This document shows, piece after piece, positions 34,880-44,058 of a stretch of 64,000 nt of DNA. Position 1 is the first letter of the stretch; each line of letters opens with the position of its first letter. The notes beneath the pieces were generated by a model that was not told where the DNA came from, made no database searches, and saw only the letters and a program-made list of their open reading frames with translations. The DNA is taken from the NCBI RefSeq assembly GCF_014647135.1, contig NZ_BMOP01000013.1, positions 62,001-126,000 on the forward strand, in the 5' to 3' direction. The translations under genes were made by a program, and so were the position numbers. Origin of the DNA: Shewanella xiamenensis (GTDB taxonomy: Bacteria > Pseudomonadota > Gammaproteobacteria > Enterobacterales > Shewanellaceae).

Positions 34880-35476
34880 ATGGATGATATCGCTACTATT
34901 GTTAAAGCTATTGGTATTGCAGAGATTAAATACCATAAGAACTCCTACTTGCTAAGACAATCTAAGCATGTTTCTGAACTCATATTCTGTGAAAATGCCA
35001 ACCTAACCGTTTCTTATATAAACTCGAGTGGTAATGAATTCATTCTTAAAGTTGAAGATAATTACTGCGGATTTCTAGGTGAAATGGAGTTTTTCCAAGA
35101 AAACAACAGTGCTTTATTTAGCATAAAAGCAAATAAATCCGGCGTAATGTATCGAATATCTAAAGCTAATTTTATAAAAATTGTAGAAAAAGATTCAAAT
35201 ATGTTCATGTATATTACGTCATTAATTACAAAAAGATATAATCGAAATATGCACGAACTTATCAGCAATCTGACACAATCAACAAAAGTGAGTATTATCA
35301 ACCAAATATTAGAAGCTAAAAATTTAGCAAGCGAAGAACAATTTAAGCTTTCATCAACTCTTGGCGCAAAACGACTCGGAATAACGACACGCTCATACCG
35401 TAGAATAATTAACGAACTCATCCAAGAAGGGAAAATCGTAAAATTAAAGCCATTTTATAAAATAATTAACTTGTAG
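34880..35476 (+). CDS. Crp/Fnr-family regulator, YeiL-like
   Basis: The 198-residue protein has a degenerate cyclic-nucleotide-binding fold (about 15-115; NYCGFLGEMEFFQENNSALF aligns with the beta-roll) and a C-terminal helix-turn-helix (LGAKRLGITTRSYRRIINELIQEGKIV, about 159-185). It lacks the cAMP-contacting RAA-type pattern of Crp and the N-terminal cysteines of Fnr. Layout and length recall E. coli YeiL, which also lies beside nucleoside genes. It probably controls nupC-deoD. The gene is very AT-rich and has no clear ribosome site, so the start is uncertain. Confidence 0.75.
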   Translation: MDDIATIVKAIGIAEIKYHKNSYLLRQSKHVSELIFCENANLTVSYINSSGNEFILKVEDNYCGFLGEMEFFQENNSALFSIKANKSGVMYRISKANFIKIVEKDSNMFMYITSLITKRYNRNMHELISNLTQSTKVSIINQILEAKNLASEEQFKLSSTLGAKRLGITTRSYRRIINELIQEGKIVKLKPFYKIINL

Positions 35477-35636
35477 CGCTTACTTTTACTCTACAAAAAC
35501 GTATATTGTTAAAAAACAATGCCTTTAAACACTTGGTATATAAGTGGTAATAATGGCGATTTAACGCAAAATACCATCCGCGCATCAAGCGTATAACTAA
35601 GCAATCGCGCGGGCGGATTCATACTCACGTGAAACA

Positions 35637-36188
35637 TTAGAAACCGTATTTTTGACTTACATCAGCTAACAATGCCTGCCATTTAGGATAGTTTAATAAC
35701 TCTCCATTCCATGGCGCCATAGTCTTTTCTATCTCAGGCTTTTGGCCTTGCTTTAACTGATATAAATAGGCAAACGCTGAGGCGCGATAATTAGCAAGGC
35801 AATGAACTAACACATTTTTCTCCTTATGCTGATCCATTACTGTAAAGAAGGCTTCAACATCTTCTACTTTAGGGTTTTGCCAATCCACGGGAATATACAC
35901 ATAGTCCATTCCGGCCTGAGTCACGAGTTTTCTTTCATCGGGATGGGCATCTTTGCTACTGTCCGGCATAAGGTTGATCACTACATCCACACCTGCCTGT
36001 TTAAGCTGCGTAAACTGTTGCTCACTCGGCAAGCCAGAACTTAATAACTGTGGCGCTTGCAGCTGTAATGCTCTCACATCTTTTATATTTTCAACCGATT
36101 TAAATTCAGTCGTGATATTTGTGGCATTCGCCAGTGGAGACCCTATAAGCAGTGCAAAAACAAGGCTCGAAAGTGCGGTTTTTCTCAT
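35637..36188 (-). CDS. Exported protein-tyrosine-phosphatase-like protein
   Basis: This exported protein of about 183 residues starts at 36188, where AAGGAG is 6-7 bases away, with a signal peptide ending ANA. The body has the phosphatase-like fold of the DUF442/COG3453 group: SSGLPSEQQFTQLKQAGVDVVINLMP and the active-site loop VHCLANYRASAF. The loop is HCX4R, one residue shorter than the classic CX5R. Such proteins may dephosphorylate small molecules or proteins in the periplasm; the substrate is unknown. It is a single gene. Confidence 0.78.
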   Translation of the reverse strand: MRKTALSSLVFALLIGSPLANATNITTEFKSVENIKDVRALQLQAPQLLSSGLPSEQQFTQLKQAGVDVVINLMPDSSKDAHPDERKLVTQAGMDYVYIPVDWQNPKVEDVEAFFTVMDQHKEKNVLVHCLANYRASAFAYLYQLKQGQKPEIEKTMAPWNGELLNYPKWQALLADVSQKYGF

Positions 36189-36449
36189 CAACAACTCCTT
36201 AGTCAACATAAACATCAACGACTTACTTAATCCTCTGATAATCCCTTATCCGCTAAGTTCAGTAAAATCACTCTGGATGTAAAAACCTTTGAGCAAGCGC
36301 TCATTTTTAATATTAGGGCACCTTAACTAAGGGGATTTTCAATAGAGACATTGGTACGACTAAACTAGTTTTAGGGATGTCATTGAATTTACAGAGGAGA
36401 ATCCTGTAAGTTAGTGCAAACAAGCTTAAAGGCGCGAAATGGAGTTGTC

Positions 36450-37043
36450 ATGTTAAGGATAAGTTTGCTGCTACTAATGTTTTCCAGCCAAAGCTTAGCC
36501 AGTTCATGGCCTGTACCTAAGTCGATTGTGATGGTTAGTCCTGATGGAGGAGTGATTGCGCGACTCCACTCAGGCTCATTTCCCTTAGACAAACCTCAGT
36601 CAGCACAGATGAGTATTTTTATCTGGAATGAACTGTCTGGATATGTGCTTTCCGAGCGCTATCCACTGCCTTATCGCTTTGCTCCAGCCAAATTTGCAGT
36701 AAACGACAACGGGTTTGTGATTACTGTAGGTAAATATGTTGCGGAAGAAACTGGCCCAGATATTGGCATTTTTAATCCTCAAGGACAGCAAATACAGTCC
36801 TATACCTTCGAGCAACTTTTCCCAGATGCAACGCAAAGACAGCAATTAATCGCTCAATCGCAAAAATTAACCACTGAATGGCAGCAACCTCAGCGAGATA
36901 TGCCCCAATGGTATTGCCTATCAGCCCCAGATACGTTGATGAATAATGCTTTTTCAGTTAGACATGAATTAGGTGCTTTGCTGATTTATGTGGATGGGAA
37001 TCCACTTGAAAGCTACCTATTTGAAAATGGCTGCCCATTATAA
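36450..37043 (+). CDS. Exported protein of unknown function
   Basis: This protein of about 197 residues has a signal peptide (MLRISLLLLMFSSQSLAS). I start it at 36450 because GGAG precedes that ATG by 6 bases; a GTG at 36414 would spoil the signal peptide. The mature part has short beta-type segments (SIVMVSPDGGVIARLHSG, MSIFIWNELSGYVLSERYPL, FVITVGKYVAEETGPDIGIF) that recall single blades of a beta-propeller, but there is no repeat long enough to call one. A PxxWYCLSAPD segment and two late cysteines are present. I do not recognise the family. Confidence 0.7.
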   Translation: MLRISLLLLMFSSQSLASSWPVPKSIVMVSPDGGVIARLHSGSFPLDKPQSAQMSIFIWNELSGYVLSERYPLPYRFAPAKFAVNDNGFVITVGKYVAEETGPDIGIFNPQGQQIQSYTFEQLFPDATQRQQLIAQSQKLTTEWQQPQRDMPQWYCLSAPDTLMNNAFSVRHELGALLIYVDGNPLESYLFENGCPL

Positions 37044-37238
37044 TGATCGATAAGGATTTCCTTAGTCCCCCACTTCGCTTTTCACTCCACATTATCAATA
37101 AAACTAGTAACAAAATTTATGCAGTTTGAGTGCAATAAACTGTTAGGATAACCGTTCAAATTTGAGCTTGATCACACTAATCACGGTTTAACGCTTGCGG
37201 CACAAGTCCAACAACGGATTTGCCACAATGTTTTTTGT

Positions 37239-39146
37239 ATGAGTAACCTGATGAAAAGAATAGTAAATGCTTTAATTCTGGCCATGTTAGCAACGGGTTG
37301 TAGCGATCCAAACCCAACACAGACCAATCAAACAGCGGAGCAGGCCAAGGCCGAAAAGGCCGTCCCAGTATTGAGCCTGAAGCAGCAACTCGCGCCAATC
37401 ACCCAGCGTTATTTTGCCCTTAGACCCGAAATCGCCACCTATTATGGCGTGGCCGAGGATGAGGCAGGCAAGGATGTACTCTCTAAGCTGACCGATTACA
37501 GCCCGTCGGGTGAAAATCATCGCCGTAAAGCACTTAAGGCCATATTAACCGAACTCAATGCTATCGATGCCAGCCAGCTTACCGCCTCGGAGCAAGTGAG
37601 TTTAGGGTCAATAAAATCCGAAATCGCCGGCGCCCTGTTGCCAGCCGAAACCGTGGCCTATGGCACTATGCTTGGCGAATACGGTGTTTGGTTTTTACCT
37701 TATGTCGTCAATCACTTATCCGGGCTGCATGTTGAGTTTCCGAGCTATATGGAAGATAAGTTTGCAGTCAGCACCCCAGAGCAAGCTAAGGCCTATCTCA
37801 ACCGTTTAAGCATGTACCCTGCCGCCATGGGTACAGTTATCGATAAGCTGGATCAAGATGTGCAGATGGGGGTAATCCCACCCGATTTTATTATCGATAA
37901 GACCATAGCTGGCTTACAGCAACAGTTAGTCCACCATGCTAATGAACATCCCTTAGTTAGCAGTTTTAAAGCCAAACTAACCGCCGCCCAAGTACCAGAC
38001 AGTGAGGCGTTGGCGAACTCTGCCGCCGAACTGGTGGAGACTAAATATTACCCTGCGACGCGTCAGTTGATTTCCGCACTGCAAGCTGTGCGCATCAAGG
38101 CTACCCATTTAGCAGGACTTGGGCACCAACCTCAGGGCGCGAAACTCTACAAGGCGATGATTAAGCACCTCGCCAATTCGGATAAGACCTCAGATGAGAT
38201 CCACCAACTGGGATTAGACGAAGTTGCCCGCATTACCGCCGAGATGGATGTGTTACTCAAACAAGTGGGTTACCGCAAAGGTACAGTTGGCGAGCGCATG
38301 CAGCGATTGCTCAAGGATCCTAAATATATCTACCCTAATACCACCGAGGGCAAACAGCAGTTAATGTCGGACATTCACGGCTATCTGGCGAAAGTGAATG
38401 CCAAATTACCACTGTGGTTTGGGCAGTTACCGAATCAAGAAGTTGCAGTTGAAGCCGTGCCCGATAGTCGTGCCGCCGCAACCAGCGGTGCATTTTACGA
38501 TGCGCCTTCTCAAGATGGTTTGCGTAAGGGCACTTTCTGGATAAGCCTATACGATATGGCGGCGCTGCCCTCCTATTCGCTGCAAACCTTAACCTATCAC
38601 GAGACCAATCCCGGCCATCACTTACAGACTCTCATCGGTCTGTCGGATACCTTGCCGCTGCTGAGTACCATTTTTTACTCTAATGCCGCGGGAGAAGGCT
38701 GGGCGCTGTATGCCGAGCGGTTAGCCGCCGAGATGGGCATGTATAAGGATAATCCGATTAACGACCTTGGCCGCTTGCAGTCTGAGCTACACCGCGCGGT
38801 GCGCTTAGTGGTCGACACTGGGATGCATGCCAAGGATTGGAGCCGCGAGCAAGCCATTGATTATGCAGTGGCGACTGAGGGAATACACCGCTCAGAAGCT
38901 ATGTCCGAAATCGAGCGCTATGTGGTTTGGCCTGGGCAAGCCTTAGGTTACAAGCTGGGTGAGCTGAAAATTATCGAACTGCGAGCTAAGGCAAAGCAAG
39001 CCTTGGGCGATAAGTTGGATATCAAAGTCTTCCACGACAAATTGCTCGAAAATGGCGCCTTGCCCTTAGATTTATTGGAGCAAAAGATGGATCAGTGGCT
39101 CGAATCCGCTAAGGCAGCCAATGCCGCCGCCGAGACTAAGGTTTAA
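37239..39146 (+). CDS. DUF885 zincin-like lipoprotein
   Basis: The 635-residue lipoprotein has the lipobox ATGC (Cys at about 25) and a DUF885 body. The likely metal motif is YHETNPGHHLQ (about 454-464), a variant HExxxGHH, followed by a conserved downstream glutamate region (AAGEGWALYAERLAAEMG). DUF885 proteins are predicted metallopeptidases at the cell envelope, but few have been tested. The start is either 37239 or the in-frame ATG at 37251; both keep the lipobox. No strong ribosome site is seen for either. Confidence 0.88.
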   Translation: MSNLMKRIVNALILAMLATGCSDPNPTQTNQTAEQAKAEKAVPVLSLKQQLAPITQRYFALRPEIATYYGVAEDEAGKDVLSKLTDYSPSGENHRRKALKAILTELNAIDASQLTASEQVSLGSIKSEIAGALLPAETVAYGTMLGEYGVWFLPYVVNHLSGLHVEFPSYMEDKFAVSTPEQAKAYLNRLSMYPAAMGTVIDKLDQDVQMGVIPPDFIIDKTIAGLQQQLVHHANEHPLVSSFKAKLTAAQVPDSEALANSAAELVETKYYPATRQLISALQAVRIKATHLAGLGHQPQGAKLYKAMIKHLANSDKTSDEIHQLGLDEVARITAEMDVLLKQVGYRKGTVGERMQRLLKDPKYIYPNTTEGKQQLMSDIHGYLAKVNAKLPLWFGQLPNQEVAVEAVPDSRAAATSGAFYDAPSQDGLRKGTFWISLYDMAALPSYSLQTLTYHETNPGHHLQTLIGLSDTLPLLSTIFYSNAAGEGWALYAERLAAEMGMYKDNPINDLGRLQSELHRAVRLVVDTGMHAKDWSREQAIDYAVATEGIHRSEAMSEIERYVVWPGQALGYKLGELKIIELRAKAKQALGDKLDIKVFHDKLLENGALPLDLLEQKMDQWLESAKAANAAAETKV

Positions 39147-39237
39147 TTCGGGTAAAACCGCTCAAATCATCTCAATATAGGGGCAGCTTAGGCGGCCCCT
39201 GTTCTTTTTACGGCTCCCTATGCTTTTACGTTTCAGG

Positions 39238-39969
39238 TTAATCCGCAAAACGACGTTGATACTTGCCGCTTAAATAGCGGATCACCACAAAACCGACAAC
39301 ACCTGGCAGTATCCACGACAGCAGACGAACATTGCCATGGTCGATAAACAAACGGCTGCCGCCAAAGGCAAAAAAGGCGGTGTAGCAGGCGATACCCGAG
39401 CCAATCATCGCGCCTAAATGCTCTATCCACCATTCTAATTTGGTCAAAGTCGCCTTAACGCTATAGCGCAGGAATCCCGCCCCCACCGTAGTGCCTAACA
39501 GGCCGAAAATCATCGCGAGGATCAGCTTTTCTTGGTATCCCCATAGCGCCATCACGGGGCCAAATAGCGTTAAGCTCAGCATTAACGACAAATGCAGCGG
39601 CGATTTTAATTGCTGACGCTGCGCCTTATAACGCAGAACCAACACGCCATGCCTAACGGTCACTAGAGTTAACAAGCTGATATAGATGAGAAATATCCAA
39701 GCATTTTTACGTTCCGCTATCTGCGCTGCTAAAGCATCGGCGTTGGCCGCAGGCTGTTTAATCACCGCGAGCGGATCAATGAGGCCCGTCGTTGCCATCG
39801 CCACGCCCGTCGCCGCCACTGTGTACATGGCATAGACATAATAACGGCCAAAACGACTATGGTTCGCGCTGCCCTTTTTCAGCATGGCAGGCATCCAAAA
39901 TAACACTAATGCCAGTGCGCCCGCGGTGATATGTAAAAATTGCGACAGGGTGAAAATCGTGTTCATCAT
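39238..39969 (-). CDS. DUF2306-like membrane protein
   Basis: The 243-residue protein has about six or seven transmembrane helices. The N-terminal segment FLHITAGALALVLFWMPAMLKKGSANHSRFGRYY is like the opening of the DUF2306 group, with histidines that could bind a metal or haem. A second His-containing segment (EWWIEHLGAMIGSGIACYTAFFAFGG) follows near 180. The function is unknown. GGAGCAAG precedes the ATG. The C-terminus is basic. Confidence 0.68.
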   Translation of the reverse strand: MMNTIFTLSQFLHITAGALALVLFWMPAMLKKGSANHSRFGRYYVYAMYTVAATGVAMATTGLIDPLAVIKQPAANADALAAQIAERKNAWIFLIYISLLTLVTVRHGVLVLRYKAQRQQLKSPLHLSLMLSLTLFGPVMALWGYQEKLILAMIFGLLGTTVGAGFLRYSVKATLTKLEWWIEHLGAMIGSGIACYTAFFAFGGSRLFIDHGNVRLLSWILPGVVGFVVIRYLSGKYQRRFAD

Positions 39970-40097
39970 CTTGCTCCATCAAAGTTTGAAGCTTGATAGT
40001 AACTAACACGGGGAGTCACCCATAAGTGCCAAAAGTCATGTTTTAAGCTGTAGCATAAAGCAGCCACTTAATGTGGCTGCAATTGAGGCGACTGTCG

Positions 40098-41111
40098 CTA
40101 TAACCCAGAATGTTTATCGAGCCTTAAAGTATCGATGATCGAGAAGGTATAACCTAGCTCGGTGAACATCCGCTCGATATTGAGCTTAAAATCGATGGGG
40201 CGATCTAAATCGAGTTGATTGATAAAGAAATGGTGTTTAGTCGGGATCTTTATCAGTAATTGTTTTTGATAGAAACAGGCTTCAACTTCGGCATTTAATT
40301 CGCGACTAAGGACTAAGAGATTCTCCATCATCAAGGGATTGAGTAAGTAGCGCGCCTCGACTTGGTCGCTGCTATACACCTCAAAACAACGCTCAAAACG
40401 CACATCCTCAAGCTTGACCCGCGACAGCTTTGTCTTAAACCCCTCAATTCGATTTTTTAAACTGCCCTTATCCGTGACTAACAAGGTAGTACTGTTGAAT
40501 CGCTTAGGAATATTGCACACCAGCAGCACACCATTGAAGATGGTTTCCCGCTCAACCGAGCCATTATCGTTCGCTTTAGTGTTGTAAGCATCGACCTCGT
40601 AAAACTGGAACGGCACCTTGTTATAGGTTCCCTTAAGGCAATTTTGCGCATACTGCTTATCGGTTTTAGGCAGCAGTCCCAGCTCAAGGAAGAGAGAGAA
40701 ATCGACCTTAGGCGCCCTCGTTAGCGCAAAGTCATCGCCAAAATACTTAAGGCTAATGGGATAGAGTTTTTCAAAGGCAGCATTATAGAGTTCATCGCTT
40801 TCCTTACCCGAGGCAATGACTACTAACGCTATCACGGGAACGGGCAGAAACACGCCAATCATCAAAGGCACAAAATAATCCATAGGCACCAGCATAAACT
40901 GCACCCCGAGCAGCCCAGCAAATGCCCCTAAAATCACCGTGATGCAGATGTAGTAGATTGGGGTGGTGAACTTGGCATTTTCACGCCGCCTTTGGTTTAC
41001 GCCTTCACGTTTTGCTTCAAACGGTGCACATTTAGGGGCGATTTTTTGTTTGTAATACTTCAGAAAGGGAATGCGGTGCTCTTCGGGAATATCAAATTCA
41101 ATCGAACTCAT
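40098..41111 (-). CDS. DUF3137 membrane protein
   Basis: The 337-residue protein has a cytoplasmic N-terminus, two adjacent transmembrane helices (about 50-100) and a large soluble part with the DUF3137 pattern (KGTYNKVPFQFYEVDAYN, then FNGVLLVCNIPKRFNSTTLLV, then FEVYSSDQVEARYLLNP, and the late VEACFYQKQLLIKIP). Such proteins are related to Galanin-type domains in other phyla, and their role is unknown. It starts with a good AGGAG. It is a single gene. Confidence 0.8.
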   Translation of the reverse strand: MSSIEFDIPEEHRIPFLKYYKQKIAPKCAPFEAKREGVNQRRRENAKFTTPIYYICITVILGAFAGLLGVQFMLVPMDYFVPLMIGVFLPVPVIALVVIASGKESDELYNAAFEKLYPISLKYFGDDFALTRAPKVDFSLFLELGLLPKTDKQYAQNCLKGTYNKVPFQFYEVDAYNTKANDNGSVERETIFNGVLLVCNIPKRFNSTTLLVTDKGSLKNRIEGFKTKLSRVKLEDVRFERCFEVYSSDQVEARYLLNPLMMENLLVLSRELNAEVEACFYQKQLLIKIPTKHHFFINQLDLDRPIDFKLNIERMFTELGYTFSIIDTLRLDKHSGL

Positions 41112-41204
41112 TGGCTCCTACTCTTGACGACTCAAATCCATTTAGGCCAATGATTTTACGAATTTTATTCCTGCAAGGCCAGTTTAAGGCCTACAAATGA
41201 CCGA

Positions 41205-41642
41205 TTAAGCCTGAGCAAGCCTGCGGCCACGGCGTTGCAGTAAGCCAAAAATAATCAGCACACCAAAGGCGGCGCTAAAGAGAGTTAAAGCTCTAGCTAC
41301 ACCGTAAAAATCCGTGAGATTAAAGGAAACCCCATCCGCCCACAGTACCAATAAACCCAGTGGCATTTGCATTGCCACCGCAGTGTACCAATCGAATGGT
41401 AATCGAGGGAAAAGCCGCTGATAGCTAAATAGCATCAGCCCAGAGAGCAGCAATAATAAGCCCGCATCATGGGCAGCTAACCCCAGATAAACCGGACTAG
41501 TGGGGCTAAGATTATCGACGCTCCCGAGCAAGGCATGCATATAGCCAGCACTGGCAACCAGTGCAAAACTCGTAAAGCTCAATACCGCCAACAGAATACC
41601 TAAGCCTAATGCGGGTAAATATTTCATAAACAGCCTCATCAT
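41205..41642 (-). CDS. Four-helix membrane protein of unknown function
   Basis: The 145-residue protein has four predicted transmembrane helices (about 9-33, 50-68, 78-100 and 110-132) and a short basic tail (RRGRRLAQA). I recognise no family. The first two codons are both ATG, and the sixth is also Met with GAGG spaced well before it, so the true start may be 41627. The upstream neighbour on this strand is far away, so it is a single gene. Confidence 0.62.
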   Translation of the reverse strand: MMRLFMKYLPALGLGILLAVLSFTSFALVASAGYMHALLGSVDNLSPTSPVYLGLAAHDAGLLLLLSGLMLFSYQRLFPRLPFDWYTAVAMQMPLGLLVLWADGVSFNLTDFYGVARALTLFSAAFGVLIIFGLLQRRGRRLAQA

Positions 41643-41999
41643 TGCTACGCGCTCAATCCAATCTTTAAATCGTAAAGGCGCACAAATTCAGTCGAAAGAG
41701 AGTAAAGCAACAATAACAGCCAAAATTTCCCTTAGCTATTAAGACCATAGTCTTATGTCGACAACAAACTGCTGGATTATAAACAGCATAATTCCTCACA
41801 CTAGATCCAGTATTTCACCTATATCCACTAGATAAGCCTCTAAAATTACTCATTTAATTGATTTTCAGCCAAATGAGTTAGTGATATGGCGCACATTCTC
41901 CCTTGGCTTAAAGGTGAAATCCACTAGCCAATTACCCCAATAACGCTTAGGATCAGGGTTGCATTTTTTAGCCAACATATTGTGGAGTATCAAAACATT
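41643..41999. other. Gene-free divergent region before mtnC
   Basis: The 357 bases between the four-helix protein and mtnC hold promoters for both. An inverted repeat ACTCATTT/AAATGAGT (41848-41855 and 41871-41878) and repeated CACTAGAT words near 41800-41835 are visible. I found no MetJ box (AGACGTCT) and no SAM riboswitch, despite the methionine-salvage gene downstream. Confidence 0.45.
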
Positions 42000-42680
42000 A
42001 TGGGTATCAGAGCCATAGTCGTAGACACAGCAGGCACCACGACAGACCTAACCTTTATCCAAGATGTGCTATTCCCCTATTCTGTCAAAGCCTTGCCAGA
42101 CTTTTTAGCGCAGAACCAACACAATGTTTTGGTGGAAAACTGTATCTGCGACACCCGAGATATCGCCCTAGAGCCAGAGGCTGACTTAGCGCGCGTGACT
42201 GAAATTTTACAGCAGTGGGTTCGTGAAGACCGCAAAGCGACCCCGCTCAAAACCCTACAGGGGTTAATTTGGAAGCAAGGTTATGCCCATGATGAGTTTA
42301 AGGGCCATATCTTCCCTGACTTTATCGAAGCTGTTAAACGTTTTAGCGCACAAAATCTGCGTATTTACAGTTTCTCATCGGGCTCTGTCGATGCCCAAAA
42401 ACTGTTATTCAGCCACAGCGATGGCGGTGATTTAACCGAGATGTTTAACGGTCATTTTGATACCCGTACAGGTAACAAATTAGATAAACAAGCTTACTGC
42501 AATATTCTCAACACCATCAGCTTAAGCCCTAAGCAAGTGCTATTTGTGTCTGATGTGATTGAAGAATTAAAAGCCGCCGACGCTGCAGGCATGATGACCT
42601 GCCAAATGGTACGCGACAGCAAGCAGCGCACGGGCGATTTTCGCACTATCAGCAGTTTCGATGAGCTAGTGATCGAGTAA
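42000..42680 (+). CDS. mtnC: Enolase-phosphatase E1 of methionine salvage
   Basis: MtnC both enolises and dephosphorylates 2,3-diketo-5-methylthiopentyl-1-phosphate, a step of the methylthioadenosine pathway. It is a HAD-superfamily enzyme with the variant nucleophile motif [11 protein letters not shown] (about 7-17), a Ser motif ([13 protein letters not shown]) and a late [17 protein letters not shown] prefer the ATG at 42000 (226 residues); a GTG at 41982 would add six residues. mtnB and mtnD are not beside it here, so they must be elsewhere if present. Confidence 0.94.
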   Translation: MGIRAIVVDTAGTTTDLTFIQDVLFPYSVKALPDFLAQNQHNVLVENCICDTRDIALEPEADLARVTEILQQWVREDRKATPLKTLQGLIWKQGYAHDEFKGHIFPDFIEAVKRFSAQNLRIYSFSSGSVDAQKLLFSHSDGGDLTEMFNGHFDTRTGNKLDKQAYCNILNTISLSPKQVLFVSDVIEELKAADAAGMMTCQMVRDSKQRTGDFRTISSFDELVIE

Positions 42681-42697
42681 CATCGGCACTGCACATC

Positions 42698-42726
42698 AAA
42701 AGCGACCCTAGGGTCGCTTTTTGTTT
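42698..42726. terminator. Terminator between mtnC and the GFA gene
   Basis: Bases 42698-42721 form a 24-bp perfect palindrome built on AGCGACCCTAGGGTCGCT with flanking A- and T-runs. It serves the convergent genes. Confidence 0.9.
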
Positions 42727-42741
42727 TTCTGGCAATCACAT

Positions 42742-43137
42742 CTACCTATCCGCAGGGTGATTCACCCCATCGCAAACGGGCACATCGCCTAATTCATAGG
42801 GATTCACGCCTTCGAGGCAACCAAGGTTATAGCCATATTCATTGGGATTAGAGCGCCTTTGATGATGGGTATAAATGCCGCACACAGAGCAGAAGTAATG
42901 TTTGGCCGTTTTGGTATTAAATTCGTAGCACTTTAATACTGCCTCGCCTTTGATAATCTTCAATCCCGCCAGCGGCACTGAACCGACGATAGCGCCCTTG
43001 CGCCGACAGATTGAGCAATCACAACGCCTTGGCTTTTCAATGCCATTGGGCAGCGATAACTCCAACACCACAGCGCCACAATGGCAAGACGCAAAATGTG
43101 TTGCCTGAATAACCGTATCCCCAATCTGTTTTATCAT
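42742..43137 (-). CDS. GFA-family zinc protein (CENP-V/GFA domain)
   Basis: This protein of about 131 residues has the Cys pattern of the GFA fold: CHCGAV (about 18-23), RCDCSICRRKGA (about 37-48) and the later FCSVCGIYTHH. These bind two zinc ions in the family, whose founder is a glutathione-dependent formaldehyde-activating enzyme; most members are uncharacterised. The start at 43137 (ATG, AAGGAG 6 bases upstream) is preferred over a TTG at 43143. The C-terminal DGVNHPADR segment is typical of one subgroup. Confidence 0.85.
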   Translation of the reverse strand: MIKQIGDTVIQATHFASCHCGAVVLELSLPNGIEKPRRCDCSICRRKGAIVGSVPLAGLKIIKGEAVLKCYEFNTKTAKHYFCSVCGIYTHHQRRSNPNEYGYNLGCLEGVNPYELGDVPVCDGVNHPADR

Positions 43138-43250
43138 CGCCAACTCCTTGCTTCACTTAATGTTGTCACTATTGCCTAAGGCTTGTCGCTCGCACTTTAT
43201 ACTGCTAGTCTGGCAGCCTTAAACGAGCGTTTTAACTAGAGCTTTTGACT

Positions 43251-43715
43251 ATGAGTAATGCAATGGAAAGTCCAACCCTAAGTCCAATGGAAAAGTTTCT
43301 CGCACAGCACCCTATAGTGACCGAAATCCCCGTGGCATGGGGCGAAATGGATGCGCTGCAACACGTCAACAACGTGGTCTATTTCCGCTATTTTGAAACC
43401 GCACGTATCGACTTTTTCAACCGCCTTTTTCCACTCGATGCCCTGTATAAATCCGGTGTTGGCCCAGTGATTAGCGAAAATCAGGCCCGCTATAAACGTC
43501 CAGTGACCTTCCCCGATACGCTATTGGTCAGCGTGAGTATCAGCGATATTCAAAGTGATAGATTCACCATGCATTATCAAGCATTTAGTAAGCAGCAACA
43601 GGCCATTACGACCCTAGGTTCTTCGGTCGCTGTGATGTTTAACTTTAAAACTGGTCAAAAAGCCGAGCTTCCCACGGAATTACTCGCCATTCTTAAACAA
43701 CACGAGCAAGCTTAA
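43251..43715 (+). CDS. Hotdog-fold acyl-CoA thioesterase (4HBT family)
   Basis: This protein of about 154 residues has the YbgC/4-hydroxybenzoyl-CoA-thioesterase signature WGEMDALQHVNNVVYFRYFETAR, with the catalytic Asp at about 35. It hydrolyses an acyl-CoA; the chain is unknown. The ATG at 43251 is used rather than a TTG at 43245. A small acetyltransferase-like gene follows on the same strand after about 60 bases. A second thioesterase of the same fold lies at 44.7 kb on the other strand. Confidence 0.86.
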   Translation: MSNAMESPTLSPMEKFLAQHPIVTEIPVAWGEMDALQHVNNVVYFRYFETARIDFFNRLFPLDALYKSGVGPVISENQARYKRPVTFPDTLLVSVSISDIQSDRFTMHYQAFSKQQQAITTLGSSVAVMFNFKTGQKAELPTELLAILKQHEQA

Positions 43716-43774
43716 GCTACCGAGTCTATGGCAACATTGCCATAACACTTTAGGCCATATCAGAGGGAGGCTGT

Positions 43775-44038
43775 ATGTCAGAAAAAGCGCCAATAGAAGT
43801 CGTTGTTGAGCATCAACAGGATAAACAACGCTTTGTGATCCCCGTTGACGGGCATGAAGCCGTGCTGGAATACCGACTCAATGGCCAGCACATCGACTTT
43901 AACCGTACCTTTGTGCCCGACGAGCTGCGTGGCAAAGGTCTTGCCGAACGTTTAGTTCGCCACGGTTTGAAATGGGCCAAAGCCCAAGATTACGAGATAG
44001 CAGCCAGCTGTTGGTATGTGCAGAAGTTTTTGAAATAA
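43775..44038 (+). CDS. YjdJ-like small GNAT-fold N-acetyltransferase
   Basis: The 87-residue protein is a minimal GNAT: the central strand (LNGQHIDFNRTFVPDELRGKGLAERLV, about 35-61) carries the RGKGLAxxL acetyl-CoA-binding loop, and the end has IAASCWYVQKFLK. This matches the GCN5-like group typified by E. coli YjdJ. Its substrate is unknown. The ribosome site GAGGGAGG is strong. Confidence 0.85.
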   Translation: MSEKAPIEVVVEHQQDKQRFVIPVDGHEAVLEYRLNGQHIDFNRTFVPDELRGKGLAERLVRHGLKWAKAQDYEIAASCWYVQKFLK

Positions 44039-44058
44039 CTGGCTTCGCAACAGGTACG

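Noticed and set aside
32466..35476. Mobile element carrying nupC-deoD
   Set aside because: Base composition suggests transfer, but no integrase, transposase, terminal inverted repeats or target duplications are seen.
36290..36308. Terminator of a small RNA between the divergent phosphatase and exported-protein genes
   Set aside because: TGAGC/GCTCA with five T residues could be a short terminator, but the stem is only 5 bp and no promoter for an upstream transcript is apparent.
41643..41999. MetJ box or SAM riboswitch before mtnC
   Set aside because: No AGACGTCT-like repeats and no SAM aptamer core are visible.
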